Part shown: in pieces, positions 5,153 to 7,580 of the stretch | Layout: each line of letters begins with the position of its first letter | Numbering within the stretch: position 1 is the stretch's first letter | Assembly: GCA_018401175.1 (NCBI GenBank) | Contig: JAGYLK010000044.1 | Location: 1 to 7,580 of the forward strand | Length of the DNA: 7,580 nucleotides | DNA from: Candidatus Altimarinota bacterium | Lineage (GTDB): Bacteria > Patescibacteriota > Gracilibacteria > UBA4473 | Direction: 5' to 3' | Position numbers and translations under genes: made by a program | Notes under the pieces: generated by a model | Seen by the model: the letters and a program-made list of their open reading frames with translations, nothing else | Told to the model about the DNA's origin: nothing | Databases searched by the model: none

Positions 5153-6122
5153 CGTCTTGAGTTTGCCCTGCTGAGCGAATTTCGTCAAAAATTTCTTGAA
5201 GCTCGGCTTGAGTTTCTACACGAATTAATCGATCACGAAATTGAGCAGCTCCTTCAATTCCACGTACAAACTGAGCCAGATGTTTTCTCAGTTCCATGAG
5301 TGCGAAGCGTTCGCCTTTTTGTTCTATAGCAAGTTCGGCTTGTTTCTCAAAAAAACGAAGTTGATCTTTTAGTGCTGGAATCGATGGAATTTTGTTTCCT
5401 TTAAATGCAGCGCGACACTGAGCAAATATCCATGGATTTTTTACCGCGGCACGACCAATCATTATTCCATCAAGATTTTGAAGTCTCGCTTTTGCTCCTT
5501 CCGCAGAAGTAATATCGCCATTTCCAAGAACCGGAATTGTGAGCGATTCTTTTACTCGATAAATAGGTTCCCAGTCAGCGCTTCCCGAAAACTTCTGTTG
5601 CGTTGTGCGTCCGTGCACTGCGAGCATTTGAATTCCTGCATTTTGAAAATCAACACAGGTTTGTTGAAACATTGTGTCGTCATAAAACCCCAGTCGCATT
5701 TTTACGGTCACGGGCAACTTCGTTGAATGTACTAATTCTTCAATCATTTTTGCACTTGCACAAGGATCTCGAAGTAATGCCGATCCATTTCCCGAGTTAA
5801 TTACCTTTGGGCTCGGGCAGCCAAAATTTAAATCAATAAAATCCGCCCCCAATTCTTCCACTACTTTTGCAGCAGCAATAAAGGATTCAATGCTTGATCC
5901 AAAAAGTTGAATTCCAAACGGTTTTTCTGCTGGTGAGAAAAATGCCATACGTCTCGTTTTGGGATCTGCGTATTGAAACGCTCTGGCTGATAATAATTCG
6001 GAAATGAGGAGCGTGCTGGGTTCAATTTCTTTTACTAATGTTCGAAAAGGACTCTCCGTATACCCTGCCATTGGGGCGAGGGCGAGTATTGGTCGTTTTA
6101 TAGTTTCAAAAAAAGAAGGCAT
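5145..6122 (-). CDS. dusB: tRNA-dihydrouridine synthase, DusB-like
   Basis: At 325 residues the length fits the family (E. coli DusB is 321). The FMN TIM-barrel opens with ALAPMAGYTESPFR (14-27). The catalytic cysteine is in LNFGCPSPKV (98-107, Cys102), followed by GSALLRDP (113-120). The phosphate- and FMN-binding parts are VKMRLG (140-145), VHGRTTQQKFSG (169-180), GNGDIT (200-205) and GIMIGRAAVKNPWIF (219-233). A helical tRNA-binding domain fills the C-terminus, with RKH at 279-281. The enzyme reduces uridine to dihydrouridine in tRNA with NADPH and FMN. The subfamily call (B) is by resemblance. I start at ATG 6122, where homology begins, 19 bp after the DUF192 stop; the frame is open further upstream (to 6194), but that part would lie inside DUF192. 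No Shine-Dalgarno is seen. Confidence 0.95.
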   Translation of the reverse strand: MPSFFETIKRPILALAPMAGYTESPFRTLVKEIEPSTLLISELLSARAFQYADPKTRRMAFFSPAEKPFGIQLFGSSIESFIAAAKVVEELGADFIDLNFGCPSPKVINSGNGSALLRDPCASAKMIEELVHSTKLPVTVKMRLGFYDDTMFQQTCVDFQNAGIQMLAVHGRTTQQKFSGSADWEPIYRVKESLTIPVLGNGDITSAEGAKARLQNLDGIMIGRAAVKNPWIFAQCRAAFKGNKIPSIPALKDQLRFFEKQAELAIEQKGERFALMELRKHLAQFVRGIEGAAQFRDRLIRVETQAELQEIFDEIRSAGQTQDDV

Positions 6123-6141
6123 CGCGCGAGTTGTACCGGAA

Positions 6142-6561
6142 TTACGGTTCAAATTCAACTTTGTCTCCAACTTCTCCTTCAAACTCTCCAGCATTTATCT
6201 CTAAGACCCAGCGAACAGGAGTTTCTATTTGAAATATTTCACAAGGATCGGTTGCGCAGGGGTTTGCCGTTTGTATACCTAAAACAGTTTTTTCGTTTCC
6301 AATCCAAATAATATCGAGTGGAATGAGCGTGTTTTTCATCCAGAACCCCGTTTGTTCTTCTTTCCCTAAATCGAAGAGCATGCCCGCATTTTGTTCTAAA
6401 TCTTCTCGAAACATCAGTCCTTGGGCTCTCTCCTTTTGATTTTTGGCGACCTCACAAAGAAATGTTTGTTCTCCAACAGTAATCTTTTTTATCGGCATTT
6501 CTCCCGAATTACATCCGATACAAAAGAAAACAGCACAGAGGAGGAATATGTATTTTTTCAC
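6142..6561 (-). CDS. DUF192-family protein, probable lipoprotein
   Basis: The 139-residue protein has an N-terminal signal (MKKYIFLLCAVFFCIGC) with a likely lipidated Cys17. The lipobox is imperfect, with Cys at -3 where Leu is usual. The mature part is a standard DUF192 domain: ERAQGLMFRE (44-53), GMLFDLG (60-66), FWMKNTLIPLDIIWIG (73-88), VLEINAGE (119-126) and VGDKVEF (131-137). The molecular role of DUF192 proteins is not established; many are exported. Two extra cysteines at 102 and 107 (PCATDPC) might form a disulfide. The start is GTG at 6561, chosen because the signal peptide begins there and the -10 box lies six bases upstream. This is the first gene of the five-gene operon. Confidence 0.9.
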   Translation of the reverse strand: MKKYIFLLCAVFFCIGCNSGEMPIKKITVGEQTFLCEVAKNQKERAQGLMFREDLEQNAGMLFDLGKEEQTGFWMKNTLIPLDIIWIGNEKTVLGIQTANPCATDPCEIFQIETPVRWVLEINAGEFEGEVGDKVEFEP

Positions 6562-6567
6562 ACAAAA

Positions 6568-6595
6568 AGTATATCACGCGACGAGGGGGGAGCAA
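6568..6595 (-). promoter_or_regulatory. Candidate operon promoter, probably leaderless
   Basis: On the minus strand TATACT (6573-6568, 5 of 6) has an extended -10 TGA just upstream. A weak TTGCTC (6595-6590, 3 of 6) lies 16 nt away. Only six bases separate the -10 box from the GTG at 6561, so transcription should begin at or within a base or two of the start codon. The -35 box lies one base from the -35 box of the divergent promoter. Confidence 0.5.
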
Positions 6596-6596
6596 C

Positions 6597-6625
6597 TTGA
6601 CAGGCGAGGGAAACTCATTTACAAC
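6597..6625 (+). promoter_or_regulatory. Candidate promoter of the membrane-protein gene
   Basis: A perfect TTGACA (6597-6602) is followed by 17 nt and TACAAC (6620-6625, 4 of 6). Start of transcription would be near 6632, leaving a leader of about 20 nt before ATG 6652. A nicer-looking TACATT at 6631-6636 has no matching -35. There is no clear ribosome-binding site before the ATG (CAAAACAATG). Confidence 0.35.
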
Positions 6626-6651
6626 CCCGCTACATTATTTCTCTCAAAACA

Positions 6652-7329
6652 ATGAGGCGTCTTTTCTGGGGATTTGTAAAAATAGCACTTGTTGTTGTTC
6701 TCATCATTTGGGCATCGCGTGAACTTTTCCCAGATGAATCAGTGATGACGACGGCGGATGAAACATTGAGTTTTTCAGAAAAAGGGGAAGAATTGCTCTC
6801 GAAAGAGATTAAAAATAATGACTCACGAGAGAATCCTCTTGAAACAAAAGAAGAAAAAGTTCTTCTTTCATCGAGAGAACCCGTTACAGAACAGCAAAAA
6901 AAGTACGTGGAATATTCATTAAAGGCGGGGTCTCCCGGTGATTTCGCTGGGATATTTGTTGCCCAGGGACCTGAACCGCTTTCAATCCAAATAGCGAGAG
7001 CAGTTGGTGAACCACAGGGAGAATGGAATAATTTCACGGCTCATAAAAAGACCTTTTGGATACTTGCAGAAATGACTTTGCAAAATATAAATGTGGACGC
7101 GGCGGGTTCTTTTAGCGGCGGAGTTGTCAAAATTCAAGAAGGAGAAATTTCGATTGATGCTTCTTCTCTTATGGCTCCATCATTTTCCCCTTCTCCCGTC
7201 TCCCTTGTTCCGGTTTCTTCCTCGAGGATGGAGTCGCTGAATGTTGATAGCCCAATCCCACCCCAGAAAACGACGCGGCGAATGTCGGCACGGACTTGGG
7301 AGAAGGTGCTTCAGACGGGGAGTCGCTGA
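6652..7329 (+). CDS. Hypothetical single-pass membrane protein with C-terminal Ser/Pro tail
   Basis: The 225-residue protein starts with MRRLFWGFVK and one strongly hydrophobic helix (about 6-21, KIALVVVLIIW). It should be anchored in the membrane with its C-terminus outside. Residues 30-90 are an acidic, Lys/Glu-rich linker. Residues 95-172 look like a compact domain with beta character (FWILAEMTLQNINVDAAG, GGVVKIQEGEISIDA), then a Ser/Pro-rich stretch (175-190). I do not recognise the family. The last 25 or so residues (PPQKTTRRMSARTWEK...) are basic, unlike the rest, and come from a GC-rich stretch that is also open on the minus strand. A shift to another plus frame near 7247-7262 would instead give an acidic linker (PENDAANVGTDLGEG), so a frameshift is possible. 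The start has no Shine-Dalgarno but is the first ATG after the promoter. Confidence 0.7.
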   Translation: MRRLFWGFVKIALVVVLIIWASRELFPDESVMTTADETLSFSEKGEELLSKEIKNNDSRENPLETKEEKVLLSSREPVTEQQKKYVEYSLKAGSPGDFAGIFVAQGPEPLSIQIARAVGEPQGEWNNFTAHKKTFWILAEMTLQNINVDAAGSFSGGVVKIQEGEISIDASSLMAPSFSPSPVSLVPVSSSRMESLNVDSPIPPQKTTRRMSARTWEKVLQTGSR

Positions 7330-7580
7330 GGATTTTTCCAAAAAGGGAAGCGTGTCGGCAAGTCGTTTCCAGATTTTCAGAACGCCTTTTGTATTTTTTG
7401 TACGTGAATCTTCTTCGACTAATATTGTTTCAAGTAAGGATCGCACAAAAGGTTCTGCATTTTCCCAGCGAGAAAGCGACACGAGATTTGCACTGGCGAC
7501 TTCGGAGAGAAGTTCACACGCAACCCAGGCATGAGTATTGCTTTGAAAGTTTCGTTTTTCCGCTTCTTGTAAAAATTTTC
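7180..7580 (-). CDS. Hypothetical protein, C-terminal part (5' end outside window)
   Basis: On the minus strand one frame is open from 7578 to a TGA at 7182-7180, giving 132 residues. The first 85 or so read like a real helical soluble protein (HAWVACELLSEVASANLVSL, then ENAEPFVRSLLETILVEE, then KIWKRLADTLPFLEK). I do not recognise them. The last 40 residues (CRHSPRRFLGWDWAINI...) are Arg-rich and lie wholly over the tail of the convergent membrane-protein gene. They may be an artefact of a frameshift or a lost stop. A second minus frame across the same stretch ends at 7169 and gives a Ser/Pro-rich tail, so the true C-terminus is uncertain. An internal ATG at 7482 is not a likely start because the sequence before it is equally protein-like. 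Confidence 0.65.
   Translation of the reverse strand, partial: KFLQEAEKRNFQSNTHAWVACELLSEVASANLVSLSRWENAEPFVRSLLETILVEEDSRTKNTKGVLKIWKRLADTLPFLEKSSATPRLKHLLPSPCRHSPRRFLGWDWAINIQRLHPRGRNRNKGDGRRGK

Noticed and set aside
5153..5188. TTG at 5188 as the methyltransferase start
   Set aside because: It would read through the dusB end in another frame; ATG 5152 fits the family N-terminus and gives a short 8-nt overlap.
6123..6194. Upstream extension of the dusB frame to a start at 6194
   Set aside because: The extra 24 residues lie over the DUF192 coding region and are not part of the dihydrouridine synthase family; ATG 6122 gives the normal length.
1094..6194. Alternative genetic code with TGA as glycine
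   Set aside because: The conserved genes read through without in-frame TGA, and dusB and the methyltransferase end at TGA exactly where the family C-termini are expected.
1..7580. tRNA genes, rRNA, CRISPR arrays, transposases or prophage genes
   Set aside because: None was seen on either strand: no cloverleaf with a T-loop motif, no regularly spaced repeats with unique spacers, no transposase or integrase motifs. The only tandem repeat has no spacers.

Overview
The window looks like ordinary chromosome from a compact, moderately AT-rich bacterial genome, plausibly a Candidate Phyla Radiation (Patescibacteria) lineage. The reasons are indirect. Genes are tightly packed and often overlap. Almost no start has a recognisable Shine-Dalgarno sequence. 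Two promoters sit so close to their start codons that the mRNAs should be leaderless. A four-helix-bundle (S23/IVS) gene is present outside any rRNA. TGA is used as a stop by the dusB-like and methyltransferase genes, and no conserved gene has in-frame TGA, so the code is standard and not the TGA=Gly code 25 of Gracilibacteria/Absconditabacteria. The lineage stays an inference.

Layout. 1-411 (+): C-terminal part of an unrecognised helical protein. 412-625 (-): no convincing protein, but strong signs of a roughly 180-nt structured RNA read from the minus strand. These are a promoter, a small 5' hairpin, a 14-bp long-range stem enclosing several hairpins, and an intrinsic terminator with a U-tract. 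642-1085: a four-helix-bundle gene flanked on the left by six tandem 8-bp AAAAGTNN units and on the right by the complementary sequence. Together they resemble a 23S rRNA intervening sequence outside an rRNA gene. 1094-2197 (+): ychF. 2237-3349 (+): a HAD-fold phosphatase-like protein behind a likely leaderless promoter.

6561-3346 (-): a five-gene operon in the order DUF192 lipoprotein, dusB-like dihydrouridine synthase, Trm9/ALKBH8-like methyltransferase, exodeoxyribonuclease III, 139-aa unknown. Gaps and overlaps are 19 nt, -8, -4 and -1, so the last four genes are probably translationally coupled. Two members are likely tRNA-modification enzymes and one is a DNA-repair nuclease. The operon promoter lies back to back with the promoter of a + strand gene at 6652 that encodes a single-pass membrane protein of unknown function. 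That gene runs tail to tail into a minus-strand gene cut by the window end. Their 150-bp overlap is unusually GC-rich and may hide a frameshift.

The best candidates for something undescribed are the minus-strand structured RNA at about 413-592 and the orphan IVS-like unit at 642-1085. All functional calls rest on motif reading by eye; no search or folding program was run.
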